Of a stretch of DNA of 23,124 nucleotides, positions 1-9,204 are shown in pieces. The notes under the pieces were generated by a model that ran no database searches, was not told where the DNA came from, and saw only the letters and a list, made by a program, of their open reading frames with translations. The stretch is from Ministeria vibrans ATCC 50519 (taxonomy: Eukaryota; Opisthokonta; Filasterea). A program made the translations under genes and the position numbers. The stretch covers positions 36,426 through 59,549 of the forward strand of contig CALSCP010000678.1 in NCBI GenBank assembly GCA_943704425.1, given 5' to 3'. Each line of letters begins with the position of its first letter. Position 1 is the stretch's first letter.

Positions 1-86
<86 letters not shown>

Positions 87-106
87 TGTGTGTGTGTGTG
101 TGTGTG
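1..106. repeat. (CT)41 then (TG)12 compound microsatellite
   Basis: Uninterrupted CT runs from the window edge to about 82, followed by TG to 106. The tract leads directly into a pyrimidine stretch and an AG at 123-124 that serves as a splice acceptor, so on the + strand it lies in an intron of the quinone oxidoreductase gene. The array may continue left of the window. Confidence 0.97.
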
Positions 107-124
107 CGTTTCTCTTTTCTCCAG

Positions 125-441
125 TGACAGGCACTACTCTCCGATCGCGTTCGTTGAAATATAAATCCGATCTTGCTGTAAGCACGCACAAGCACAAAAC
201 ACAAACATAACAAAAATATAGTTATTATAATAGTAGTATTAATACTGTTTAATGTATACTATAACACTTAATTCTCTTTTTTTTGTGTCTTTAGCGCGCG
301 GTCTCAACTGAACTTCTTGTGCATCTTTTCAATGGCATTGAGCCGGTGATTGACTCGGAATATCCTATTGTGGACGTTGCCAAGGCCCACGAGCGAATGC
401 AGAACAACCTGAACAAGGGCAAAATCGTTCTGATTCTCTGA
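125..441 (+). CDS. NADPH:quinone oxidoreductase (zeta-crystallin/PIG3 type), last two exons
   Basis: Partial gene; the 5' part lies outside the window. Exon 125-177 begins after a pyrimidine-rich acceptor (ttttctccag) and reads ..GTTLRSRSLKYKSDLA. A 117-nt intron (178-294, gtaagc to ctttag) follows, and exon 295-441 continues in phase 0 through LLVHLFNGIEPVIDSEYPI and AKAHERMQ to NKGKIVLIL and a TGA at 439-441. The LRSRS-x-KYK segment, the 'PVID..YP' strand, the 'AHERM' helix and the closing GKIVL match the C-terminal end of quinone oxidoreductases in the medium-chain dehydrogenase superfamily. Those enzymes reduce quinones or enals with NADPH and are normally cytosolic or mitochondrial. The NADPH-binding Rossmann core is not in view, so cofactor use is assumed from the family. 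A short remnant of a related MDR enzyme is the main alternative. The clean splicing and intact stop argue for a live gene. Confidence 0.82.
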
Positions 442-487
442 GGAACCTCATTTAAGATGGTGGGGATATTAAAAAGATAATAATGAT

Positions 488-493
488 AATAAA
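488..493 (+). terminator. Poly(A) signal AATAAA
   Basis: AATAAA lies 47 nt after the stop of the quinone oxidoreductase gene in an AT-rich stretch. The stretch contains other near matches, so the exact site used is a guess. Confidence 0.4.
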
Positions 494-540
494 TTAATAA
501 AATAATTATAATAATTATTATTTTGTTTTATATGGGTTTC

Positions 541-873
541 TCTCGTCTTAAAGTCTACGGCGGAAGTATTGTGCTGTTTTTTGTTTATATATTGCTTGTT
601 TTGACATACAGTTCTTGGTATTTATTGTTATTCTTTTATTTTATTATTATAAATTTCTTTGGGGCTACAGAGCCTATGGCGGAAGCCCTGAATTACTCTT
701 CGGTGTATTATATTTCCGCCTCCTTGAGTAAACCAAAGCTTGTTTTAATAATAATAGTAATAATATATAAATAGGAAAATAAATAGAGAATCGAGAGTTG
801 TACTCAATGTCAAAACAAAACTATACAAAACAAAGAGCAGCACAATACTTCCGCCGTAGACTTCAAGACGAGA
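541..873. mobile_element. Foldback/MITE-like element with 36-bp inverted termini
   Basis: Positions 541-576 and 838-873 are reverse complements with one mismatch in 36. Weaker complementarity continues inward, including a shared TGTTTTGACAT in the left arm and in the reverse complement of the right arm. The octamer GGCGGAAG recurs at 559-566 and 678-685, and its inverted form appears at 714-720 (seven bases) and 848-855, giving a second, internal inverted pair. Both flanks are AAT/ATT-rich, so a target-site duplication cannot be assigned. The interior has no convincing coding capacity; the 83-codon frame at 523-774 is AT-rich and crosses the arm. The structure fits a non-autonomous DNA transposon or foldback element. 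A transcribed hairpin would look similar. Confidence 0.6.
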
Positions 874-1215
874 ATCTCTAATTATTATTATTCTTTTTCT
901 CATAGAAACAGTATTAATTACTTATTTTCATCTAAGCAACACAGAATCATGTTTGGCAACGCAACGAAGTGAGTAGGGGATAAAGCATGAAGAATGTTGC
1001 TCATTATGGGGTTGCTTGGTGGGAAAAGCGAAGCGATGGCGACCAGGCATACGGAGCAATGACGTGCTAATCATAAGAATCAAACAATTTAATTAAACAA
1101 TAATAATCAGCGGATAATAAAAAGTGCCATAATAGGGAAATAATAGGGCATAACAATACCCTTAATAGGCTCATAACACGACTCTACTCAACCACCTAAA
1201 CAACCTCCCAGGATA
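874..1215. other. Intergenic spacer, no gene seen
   Basis: AT-rich sequence with one more GC-rich patch at about 945-1065. That patch holds only very short open frames on both strands, and I recognise nothing in it. Confidence 0.5.
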
Positions 1216-1221
1216 TTTATT
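1216..1221 (-). terminator. Poly(A) signal AATAAA for the small secreted gene
   Basis: On the minus strand AATAAA begins 12 nt after the stop codon at 1234-1236. The very short 3' UTR it implies is matched by other genes in this window. Confidence 0.55.
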
Positions 1222-1233
1222 CCTGTTTCATTT

Positions 1234-1745
1234 TTAGACAATCGTTGACTTGAGTTTGAGCACAGTGCATGTGCTCACGATGTTGCTTCCAGCGGCGCTT
1301 GTGGTGTCACCCACAGACAAAGTCAGATCATTGCCGCCTGAAGACGCTCCCTCCTCAAAGAAGCTGCAAGTAGTAGGGTTAATGGCCACCTCGAAGATGT
1401 CGTTCGGCTCAGACGCATCCTGGGTGATGAAGCTTGTGTAGCCGGCTGATGATGAGTAGAGATCGAGAAAGCAAAAGTGGTTGCCCGTCGAAAGCGCAAC
1501 ACACTTGCCGCGACCGAACTGGGAGGCAGACGCAGTGGGGAGATTTTGAAAGGCCATGTCGCCTCCGCCCGTGCAGTAAGCCTAACAACGGCAGGGAGAG
1601 ACAAGGAAAGACGAAGTTCAGACGAAGATTGGATACTTCTCTGTATTAGTTTGATCCGAGAGCTCACCTCTAGCTGGCAGCGGGCAAAGGCAGCATTGGT
1701 AACTGCAACGCAGCTGGCGACGAAGAGAAGAATGATATGCTTCAT
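1234..1745 (-). CDS. Small secreted Cys-containing protein, copy A (141 aa)
   Basis: Two exons, 1745-1668 and 1581-1234, join in phase 0 across an 86-nt intron (gtgagc to tgttag). The first exon encodes a signal peptide (MKHIILLFVASCVAVTNA) and then FARCQLE; the second starts AYCTGGGD and ends CTVLKLKSTIV. No transmembrane segment follows the signal peptide, so secretion or delivery to an endomembrane compartment is inferred. The protein is a paralogue of the product at 21265-21887. Both share RCQ, YC two residues later, then LSTG, D-x-YS-x-S, a Cys 39 residues after LSTG, LSVGD and a terminal CTVL. The number of residues between RCQ and LSTG is 31 in both. Copy A has two extra Cys, one just before and one just after LSTG. 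I recognise no known family, and function is unknown. The start is the only ATG that gives the signal peptide. Confidence 0.8.
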
Positions 1746-2545
1746 ACTAAAATAAATAAGAAGAAGAAGAATTATTCAATAATAATAAGAATTATTATTA
1801 TTATTATAATATTATATATTTATGATAAGAAGAAGAGATCTAATGGATCTGGAATTCACAGGCAGTGCCAAAACAGGAATAGAGAAGGAATAGACCATTC
1901 AATTGCCGCAAAGTCGCAAACGAAAGAGGAGGGTCGCGAACGAGAGCCGGTGGGCCTCGTTGTTCTCCAGAGGGTGGTGAAAAGGGACTGAAAAGAGAGT
2001 GAAAAGCGACGAAAAAAAGAGCGATTGAAAAAAGAAGAAAAAAATGAAAAACTGCAACACACGCCCTTCCCAGACTCCTTCTGACGACCGCAAAGGAATA
2101 AACATCAGATCCAAGCACAATGAACAAGAACAGGATCGACAGAAGTCCCTCATAATCTACAGGCAGCAGAAAAAACGAATAATTGCATTTGCTTCGAAAA
2201 AAAAAAGCAAGAACAATAAATCCCGACCATAGCAGCCCCTGCGGATCACTCCAAACAAGCAAGCAGTACTCCCAAACACCACTAACGTGATTACGTGAAC
2301 GGCAGCGACAGAAGTGATGACCGCGAAAAACGATTGTACAACAAAAGTTCAACAAAAGAACAACAAAAAAAAAAGAAAACGGATGATCCACTCGAAATGA
2401 ACGCAAACACGCATAACATCAACGTCATACATCACTTGCGCTTGCTCTAAAGTGTTATCGAGGCAAGAAGGCAAGAAAAGTATTTAAAGTTTGTTAATAC
2501 TAAATAAAATAATACAGTTTATGATATTATTATTCTTTGAGTTTG
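1746..2545. other. Intergenic, purine-rich on the + strand
   Basis: AAT/ATT runs at about 1775-1830 and 2490-2535 flank a strongly purine-biased stretch at about 1840-2400. The minus strand carries a 188-codon frame (2406-1840), but its Phe/Leu/Ser-rich translation is what a T-rich strand gives by chance, and it shows no domain. I accept no gene here. Confidence 0.45.
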
Positions 2546-2594
2546 TTGAACTTTGAACTCCGTTTGAACTTTGAACTCCGTTTGAACTTGGAAC
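2546..2594. repeat. 18-bp tandem repeat at a retroelement 3' end
   Basis: Two identical 18-bp units (ttgaactttgaactccgt at 2546-2563 and 2564-2581) are followed by a partial third unit to 2594. The array lies just past the 3' end of the decayed retrotransposon read on the minus strand. Short tandem tails are common at the 3' ends of non-LTR elements. Confidence 0.8.
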
Positions 2595-2611
2595 ACGCAC
2601 TTTTTTTGCAC

Positions 2612-3655
2612 TTAGTGAGTTGTACATTTTGTCCTAAGTAAATGTCCTTCAGAGCATAAATAAGAGGCGACACACTCGTAGGCCCAGAGAGGTTTGGTGT
2701 CCCCTGGGAGACGTGCGCGCCACTCCTTCGTTGACAGCCTTTCCGCAGCCTTCACAAGCTTGCCGTCTTTGACTCGGACGTACCTCAGCACTCGTCTCGC
2801 TGGTGCTCCCTCTGGCATCGGATGGAGCGTCTCGAGCGTGTTGAGAAGCGACAGCGCGTGAAAACGCTTCATTGTTCTCGGGGCCGCAGCCGCCATCTCG
2901 GGAGTTCCTCGGGAGTGTTTGCTAGCAGCGCTACAAACATCCTGTGGGATGCCAGAAGGCACCACTGCAAGAGTCGTGCCTCTCGTCAGGTGCTGAAGCA
3001 GGCCCGCTTGCAGTGCCCGCGCCCGGTTGCCGACGGGCTCGATGCCGAGCTCGCCCCGTACTTAGTCCCACCAGCGGTGCAAATTGCGGCGCTCTCGCCA
3101 GTCTTCTGAGATCCTCGTTCTGCAGCAGGTTCAGCTAATCAGCTCGTCATATTTTCCTGACGGTAGCACTTTGGTAACTAGCACAATTGTTGCCTGACCA
3201 AAGTCCATCGCACTCCTACGTACACGTTTCGTAGGGCATCCACCCGTAGGTCCCGCAAGAACACGCGCTGCCACACGGCGCGCGCCTTACAGTACCTCTC
3301 CTGAGATGCCCTCCGAGACTGACTGGACCAGCCTAAATCTGCGTGTGGGGCGCGCACCTGGCGCGACCGCCGGAGCCGAGAATGAGCCGTTTACTTTCTG
3401 ATCGTCCACCCGCCTGAGCGCCACACCATCATACCGCTCCGGTGTCCGCATTATGTTGATCGGGTCCCTGCCAATCACTTGCCCGTAGCTGTTTTGCACT
3501 GTTCACTACTAGGCGCCAAGTGCAACAGTAGTCCCTTGCTTGGATGTAGTCCAGCGCCGCATTCGTGTCCTCGATGATTAGCACCAAGTTGTCGCTAAAC
3601 ACCATTTCAGCTGATGAATACCCGCCACTGAAGCAACTCCGCCGGCTTTAGGGAG
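2612..3655 (-). pseudogene. Decayed non-LTR retrotransposon (reverse transcriptase and C-terminal fragments)
   Basis: Read on the minus strand, the 5' part encodes a reverse-transcriptase palm fragment. EMVFSDNLVLIIEDTN (FSDN at 3599-3588) stands where active elements carry FADD, and it is followed by aldYIQ, TWRLVVNSAK, the usual 'W-R-L-x-V-N-x-x-K' segment. Frames then shift and stop several times. A later open stretch contains GELGIEPVGNRARALQAG, like the 'ELG-x-x-P...R' block downstream of RT in many LINE-type proteins, and runs to a stop at 2612. The usual second catalytic Asp is Asn, the domain is cut at its 5' side near 3655, and the fragments lie in different frames, so this is a dead copy. 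Neither endonuclease nor ORF1 is seen. The clade (Jockey, RTE or L1) cannot be fixed by eye. Confidence 0.62.
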
Positions 3656-4259
3656 AGCCCTACGGAACGTATACTATTAATTTTATTATTATTATCATTG
3701 AATAAGTTGGGTTGAGCATGAGTCATCAAAAATATCTAAAAGTAATATTATAGTGCGGATAATACCATTTTCTTCTCTGCAGTAAATCCAGGGTTGGCAA
3801 CGGCAAGAAGCCGTTGGAAGAGTTCGATTCTTTTCATGCTGCCCATCTTAACACACACCATCCGCCGGCTTTGACGAAATTGGGCGTGCGCGCCAGACGG
3901 TGCGTGGGGCTTCGATGCCTCCACCGGCCCAAACGTGTTTTTTTTTGTTTTGTTTTGTTTTGTTTTTTTTTACTTTTACTTTTGTTGTTTGGTTGTTGAA
4001 AGTGTTGCTACAATCAGATAGTTATGTTGCTTGTGTGAATGTTGAGATATTTTCAAATAAATAATAATAATAATAAGAAATAATAATAATAATAATACTA
4101 TTATTAATAATAATTATTATTATTATTATCTTTCTTATTTAATAGTTACTTTGTTTGTTGTGCTACTTCTTGTGCGTTCCTCCTCTTCACTTTATTGAGA
4201 ATAAAAATATACACTCATCCACTATTCTTCGTTATTTTCTTTTTAATTTTATTTATTAC
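3656..4259. other. Intergenic with one GC-rich patch and an AT inverted repeat
   Basis: Positions 3780-3945 are GC-richer than their surroundings and open in more than one frame. On the + strand the patch follows an acceptor-like ttctctgcag; on the minus strand it reads ..MKRIELFQRLLAVANPGF... I recognise neither, and it could be another retroelement piece. A T-rich tract (about 3940-3975) follows. Positions 4056-4140 form an imperfect AT-rich inverted repeat, with AAT-rich and ATT-rich arms that both include a TAAGAAA/TTTCTTA step. Confidence 0.4.
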
Positions 4260-4265
4260 TTTATT
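4260..4265 (-). terminator. Poly(A) signal AATAAA for the PARG-like gene
   Basis: The minus-strand AATAAA begins only 3 nt after the stop codon at 4269-4271. A second candidate of the same type lies further downstream in the AT-rich stretch. Confidence 0.5.
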
Positions 4266-4268
4266 ACA

Positions 4269-5369
4269 TTACTCTTTGAACATTTCTACAAAGGGAGCAA
4301 CATTGCCAGTCGGATTGTGTGCCTTGCGCGCATTATGATCGTCAAAAATTGCAAAGGCAACGCGCTTAAAGCGATTGACAAAGGGCTCGGAGTGAAGCAC
4401 GGAGTGAAAGAGCTCGGCAATGTGCGACGGAGGACAGCAGAAGGCACCGCAGCCCAACGCAGAGAGCACGATGGCATCATGGCCGTTGTCTAGCGCCACC
4501 CCCAGGATAGTGCCAATGCGGGCGCGCGTCATAGCTGCTGCATCGTCATTCATGCGTGTCCCACCAGCTACCAGGTCTGAAAGAACGAACAGTATGACCA
4601 AGGGCGCACTCCAATTCATATATCAAAAGAAAGAACAACACACAACAAAAACTAAAACAACAACAATACACGTCTGTTGTCCGGCTCACTTACGGGGTCG
4701 ACGAGGCGCCGGCATTGCAATGAATGACAGCTCGTAAGGTTCATCTAGAAGTTCATAGCCATTCGCTTCGCTCGCACGAAACACCCACGCTCGAGGCGTA
4801 TAGACGCACTGAAGCCCGCGCAAGGGATAGCGCCAGTGCGGGCGCACGGGAACAAACCGCCCAAAGAAGTGCTGTGCGAGAGAGGTGCGACGGAAGAGGT
4901 TCTCTTCCTGAGCACCCGCCCCGCCGCGGACACCGCCGCCCGGCTTGAAGTCGCTGGCCATGTTGAGACAGACGGGACGCAACCCCGCACGCTGCAGCGC
5001 CGCAGAGACGTCCAGGCAGTCTGCCTCATGCACCACGATCTCCGTCGTCGCACCGGCGTCCAGCACGGCATGGATGGTCTCTGGCATGCCGTCGTACAGG
5101 CGCGTCGCTTCGGCCTGGCGCTGCAGCAACGGATGAAGCCAGTTCAGCAATGCTTATGACATGCTCGACCACTCAACTGACACATTCTGTCTTACCCGAT
5201 TGTATTCTGCAGTCCCTAGCGACACCGCTGGACTGGCGCCCTTCTGGTAGCCAAGCTGGTCCAGAATGCGCAGAGTGCTTTGGTACGTTTCAATTCGCAT
5301 TCGCTTTTTCACAGCAAACGGACTTTCGGCAAACCGACGCGCCCAGGCGACGCCGTACTCTTGCGCCAT
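4269..5369 (-). CDS. PARG-like macrodomain protein (TIGR02452/DUF2263 type), 302 aa
   Basis: Three exons: 5369-5196, 5120-4694 and 4576-4269. The introns are 75 nt (gtaaga to gctgcag) and 117 nt (gtaagt to ctttcag). The joined frame is 303 codons including the stop. Residues 108-136 hold VCLNMASDFKPGGG, then AQEENLFRR. The GGG at 119-121 and QEE at 129-131 are spaced as in the poly(ADP-ribose) glycohydrolase signature GGG-x(6-8)-QEE, where the second Glu is catalytic. The last exon gives AIVLSALGCGAFCCPP and RVAFAIFDD, the usual end of this microbial-type PARG fold. The expected activity is hydrolysis of ADP-ribose polymers or removal of ADP-ribose; this is inferred from the family. Length is normal for the family and no signal peptide is seen. 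The ATG at 5369 is the first in frame and leaves room for the N-terminal helix region (YQSTLRIL). The gene is divergent from the cyclophilin. Confidence 0.88.
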
Positions 5370-5546
5370 AATGCGATCAATTGGTAGATGTGTGTATGGT
5401 TGTGTAGTCGGTCGAGAGTGTCAAGGAAAGAAGAATTATGAAAACTGTGAAACGTTTAACTTTGAAGCACCTTAAAGTTTGACTAAAATTGGAATACACA
5501 TTCGACATTATAGACAATCCACTTTATTCAACTGTATCGATCAGCC
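5370..5546. promoter_or_regulatory. 177-bp divergent intergenic region, putative shared promoter
   Basis: The PARG-like gene starts leftward at 5369 and the cyclophilin starts rightward at 5547, so both promoters and 5' UTRs must fit here unless upstream non-coding exons exist. No clear TATA box or repeated motif is visible; the right half is more AT-rich. A bidirectional promoter is inferred from the arrangement only. Confidence 0.45.
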
Positions 5547-6232
5547 ATGTCACATATCACGATCAAATCGTCGGCAGGCGACATCAAGATCAAATTACTG
5601 ACGGACATTGCGCCCAAGACGTGTGAGCGAGTCAGGGCGCTCGTCCGCGGTGCACAGTAAGGCATTGGGTGTCGCGGCTCCCGCTCACTGTCCTCCCGCC
5701 CTCTCCCCGCGTAGCTACGATGGCTGCTGCTTCTACCGCGCCGAACCCAACTTTGTCATCCAGGTAGGCATTTGATGAGACGCTCGGCGTGGCGCTGAGG
5801 CGGCTGGTTGTGGCGTAGGGCGGTCTGCGCATGCCGGACGGCGCAAAGAAGCCAACGCCGTTCGCAGAGGGCGTCCCGCTTGAGTACCACCGCCTCAACA
5901 AGCGCAGCACGGTCACCATGGCCCGATGGGAGGCGACCGACTCGGCGACAGGCGAGTTTTTCATCAACTTGAAAGACAATTCAAACTTGGACAGGTTATT
6001 AGTCTATTCGTCTGGCTTCCAACTTGATCTGCTCGAGATACTCACTTTCTTATTATTATTGTAATTATGCAGAACAGGCGACTCGGGATGGGCACTTGGG
6101 TTTGCAGTGTGGGGCGAAGTAGTGTCGGGAATGGACGTGGCAGACGCCATCTCGGGGCACGCGACAAAGAGCGCAAACGGCATGAAGATGCTGGTGGAGC
6201 CGATTGTGTATACCATGCAACTCACCGACTAA
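5547..6232 (+). CDS. Cyclophilin-type peptidyl-prolyl cis-trans isomerase, 164 aa
   Basis: Four exons: 5547-5656, 5715-5763, 5819-5994 and 6073-6232. Introns are 58, 55 and 78 nt, all GT-AG, and total coding length is 495 nt. The protein opens ITIKSSAGDIKIKLL..APKT, the first strand and 'APKT' turn of cyclophilins. It continues YDGCCFYRAEPNFVIQGG with R45, F50 and Q53 in the positions of CypA Arg55, Phe60 and Gln63. Further on come TGEFFINLKDN and SGWALGFAVWGEVVSGMD. CypA has His where this protein has Tyr44, as in several divergent single-domain cyclophilins. The stretch GLRMPDGAKK..PFAEGVPLEY resembles the small class related to plant CYP21-like and bacterial enzymes rather than CypA. It catalyses proline isomerisation in protein folding. 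There is no signal peptide, so a cytosolic or nuclear location is likely. It converges on the hexosaminidase, with 49 bp between the two stop codons. Confidence 0.92.
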
Positions 6233-6280
6233 ATGGGATACGCACATACGCCAAGAATCAGTAGTAAACCCATTGGTGTG

Positions 6281-6286
6281 TTTATT
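6281..6286 (-). terminator. Poly(A) signal AATAAA overlapping the hexosaminidase stop codon
   Basis: On the minus strand the stop codon TAA (6284-6282) lies inside AATAAA. If this signal is used, the 3' UTR is only about 10 to 30 nt and ends within the 49 bp between the two convergent genes. Confidence 0.5.
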
Positions 6287-9092
6287 GGAAGAAGCAGGCA
6301 CCAGGCCCAGGCACAGTGTTGTTGTGGTGTGCGGGAGACGCAGGGATGCCACGGCGGTTCATGTAGCACCGCAGCGCATTGTAGCGTGTCGCTACACAGA
6401 AAAAAACATCAGTTGTACGACAAGTGTGTTTGGTGTATATATATATATATATGTGTGTGTTTGGTGGTGGTGGTACCGTCGACAGTCTGAGTCTGATCGC
6501 GTGCACTCCAAAGTCGCTCGGCCACGGCTGCTGCGCGCGGGAAGAGCGGCTGGAACACCGCAGACGCGTCCGCAAACTCCCCCCACATCGATGCTAAGGA
6601 GGAACACACGACGGAGAAAAAGAGAAAGAAGAAAATTACAACGACAAAAGAAATGCGACAGGCGGACAGACCTTCACCACCCAACACAAAGGCACATTGG
6701 GCATCGGTGAGTCCGTCACAGGGCTCCACCGAGTAAATGTCCTTGAAGGTTTTGTCCAAATGGGACACGGGACCGCTGAGATACCACTCACTCGACGCAG
6801 AGAGCACAGCGTAGTAACCCGCACTCACTACCTCCTTCAAAATGGATGCATTGGTCCATACCTGAGCACACACAGAGAGGCGAGATTGGTGAACAAGAGA
6901 TATTGGGGCACAGATTGAAAATGACTTTTCTAATAGCGACGCTGAACAAACAAACAATTCGTACTTCCACAATGAGGTTCTTCGGAAGTTGAGTGGTAAA
7001 GTGGGACCAAACCTCATTCCACACAATGGGTCGTTGGCCATGGGACTGGGCAAGGGCAATGGCACGCTGGACATGGTACTTATAAAGGTCGTCATAAGAG
7101 GTCATATTTCTCATGTGCATGAAGCGGGTAATTGAGGGGGAGTTGCTCCAGCAATTCTGCTGCACTTCATCGCCGCCAATGTGCACCAGATGCTCAGTGG
7201 TCAGCGCATTAAAGGCTGGATGGTACGAGAGAAAGACACGTGGCAGAGGAAGGAGGAGTAGGTGAGAGAGAAGATGGGACACATCATCAGTGTTTTTCTC
7301 ATACCGGTCAGAATGGCATTCAGAATGGTAAACGTCTCATTCTGTTCAGAGAGACACACAAAACGACTTAAAAATAATAATAATAATATGAAAGCAGACG
7401 AGTGCGATGTACCTTTGAAGGATCAACGGGAACATCACACGAGTGGTTCGGGCATTGGTTGGCGCAATTGCTGGCTGTCTTGTAGCCATCAGGGAGTACA
7501 TCATACGCTCCCTACAACACAACATTAGACAAAAAAAAACAAAGCACACACAAAAGCATGCTGCTCGTGTATCACTACAACCAAACACAGACACATACAT
7601 ACGACAATATAATTAAACATAATAGTACATCTCCGCCCCATGCCCACGCGTGTCCTGGTGAGTCCACTTCAAAGAGCACTCGCACTCCCCTCAACGTAGC
7701 ATACAAAACTATTTCAGCAATGTCGCTTTTGCTATAGCGCTCTTGCTCGCTCCAAAAGTACCTACATGACCTAATTTAATATTTTTACATCAATCCCACA
7801 TTTTACAATACAACCTAGAGACATTATTGCCATTACTCTATTATTATGATTGTGTTGTTATTAGTCTTGTTAATTATTATGGAATACTTACATGTGTGGG
7901 TACTCCGGAACAACCAGCGGCTAGAGAACAACAATAATCAGCGCAAACAATAGTGAAACCGAATTACGATCAACTTACAACAGTTTGCGCATCGATAATG
8001 TGCCAGTGAAGCACATTGAGACGCGACACACTCATTGCTTCAATGATCATTTTCAATGTGTCCGACGGCAGAAAGTGCCGCGACGTGTCAATCATTATCC
8101 CACGACTACAGAGAAACGAACGTGAAACTACACATCTTCGAATAACCATAAATATTCGTACTGAGGAAACCGAGGGAAATCGACAATGTGCAAATCAGAC
8201 ACACTCACAAAGTACGACTGTGTGTCGAAATCATACTCAATGAGCTGAGCAATCGTCTGCAGTGCGTGCAGCACACCATACACTGTCGCTGCACTGCATG
8301 TTCACAACAGCAACAAAGAAAGAGTGCGTCAGTTACGCGGGAGAACCAGTCGAATAACAATTGAAAATAATAGAGACAAATGACAATAACAATAATAATA
8401 ATTCATAGTGTCTTAACTGGATGTCAAAGGAAGCATCTCCTTTTTTGAGAGCAATCGAGTACGACACATTTGTGTCCATTTGCAGCGACTCATTCAACGA
8501 CGCGAGTGACACGGACACGCGCGACACTGACGGCGACAGAGCTTTGACGGAGGTATGGGGAAAGAAGATGCCGGGAAAGCGCTGAAACGCGCTGGAAAGG
8601 ACGGAAGGCGTTGAGGGCGCCGCCGAAAAGGCAAAGTTGTGCGCATCCACTGCAACGCGCTCGGGCGCTGCGGTAACCGTCACCTGCTGTGGTTTGGGCC
8701 ACAGCTGATGGATCGATGGCGTGGAGCCCTGCATCAGAGCCCTCCGCAATGAGCCGATTGCTCTCGTCCCTCTCCTTTGTTTGTTTACCTTTGGCACGCG
8801 AACGTAAAAGTCCGTTGACGCCTTCTCCAGATACGCAATCTCGTGCTTCAGCCATCCATGCTAGGCTAGGTGTAAATATAAAGGTCTCCGTTGAGCGCAT
8901 GGGGCCTACGGAGTTGTAGCCGATGCAGCGTGGGTCGGCGAGACAACTGGATCGCGCATCGCCCGGCGCAACCTGCCGTACGTCTCCTTGAGGCGCGTCT
9001 ACGGTGGTGTAGTGGATGAAATCATCGGTGGGAGCCCAAGCAAGCGCCTGAGCGACAAGGAGAGCCCAAAGAGACAGGTGGTGTGCAACCAT
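6282..9092 (-). CDS. Secreted GH20 beta-N-acetylhexosaminidase, 13 exons, 596 aa
   Basis: Exons: 9092-8910, 8860-8789, 8728-8418, 8293-8162, 8105-7979, 7920-7892, 7761-7629, 7511-7413, 7341-7305, 7215-6965, 6861-6672, 6593-6477 and 6391-6282. All twelve introns are GT-AG, 49 to 130 nt, and the joined frame is 597 codons with the stop. A signal peptide (residues 1-18) is followed by a short segment with CLADPRCIGYNS and HGWLK, like a PAN-type insert. STPSIHQLWPKP begins the GH20 N-terminal domain. The barrel contains FPHRGIMIDTSRHFLP, NVLHWHIIDAQ, LFEVDSPGHAWAW, the catalytic pair in HIGGDEV (D390, E391), VWNEVW, EWYLSGP, GGEASMWGE and AAAVAERLW, and the protein ends GACFFQ. It removes terminal GlcNAc or GalNAc from glycoconjugates or chitin oligomers, in lysosome-like compartments or outside the cell. 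The start is ATG 9092; the codon four upstream is TTG. Intron 2 (60 nt) has no in-frame stop. Confidence 0.93.
6436..6460. repeat. (TA)n(TG)n microsatellite in the last hexosaminidase intron
   Basis: TA repeats at 6436-6452 run into TG to 6460, inside intron 12 (6392-6476) near its 5' splice site on the minus strand. Length variation here would not alter the protein directly. Confidence 0.9.
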
Positions 9093-9204
9093 GCAGCAGA
9101 TCAAAAAGGTGTTCTAAAATCTAATCATGTTTCACTCAAGTGGCTCAAGTAGAATAACCTTTCATATCGATCGTTCAATCACGTCTTGTGATTTGCATAC
9201 ACAG

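Noticed and set aside
523-774. 83-codon + strand frame with hydrophobic segments
   Set aside because: It runs through the left arm of the foldback element and is dominated by Ile, Tyr, Phe and Leu from AT-rich sequence; there is no motif.
1840-2406. 188-codon minus-strand frame with several hydrophobic stretches
   Set aside because: It lies opposite a purine-rich strand. The Phe/Leu/Ser/Arg-rich translation and apparent membrane segments follow from the T-rich composition, and no motif or homology is visible.
3818-3832. GTTCGATTC, resembling a tRNA B box
   Set aside because: No matching A box, acceptor stem or anticodon arm can be folded at the right distance on either strand.
9093-9104. 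Upstream start giving four extra residues on the hexosaminidase
   Set aside because: The codon at 9104 is TTG; the first ATG in frame is at 9092 and gives a good signal peptide directly.
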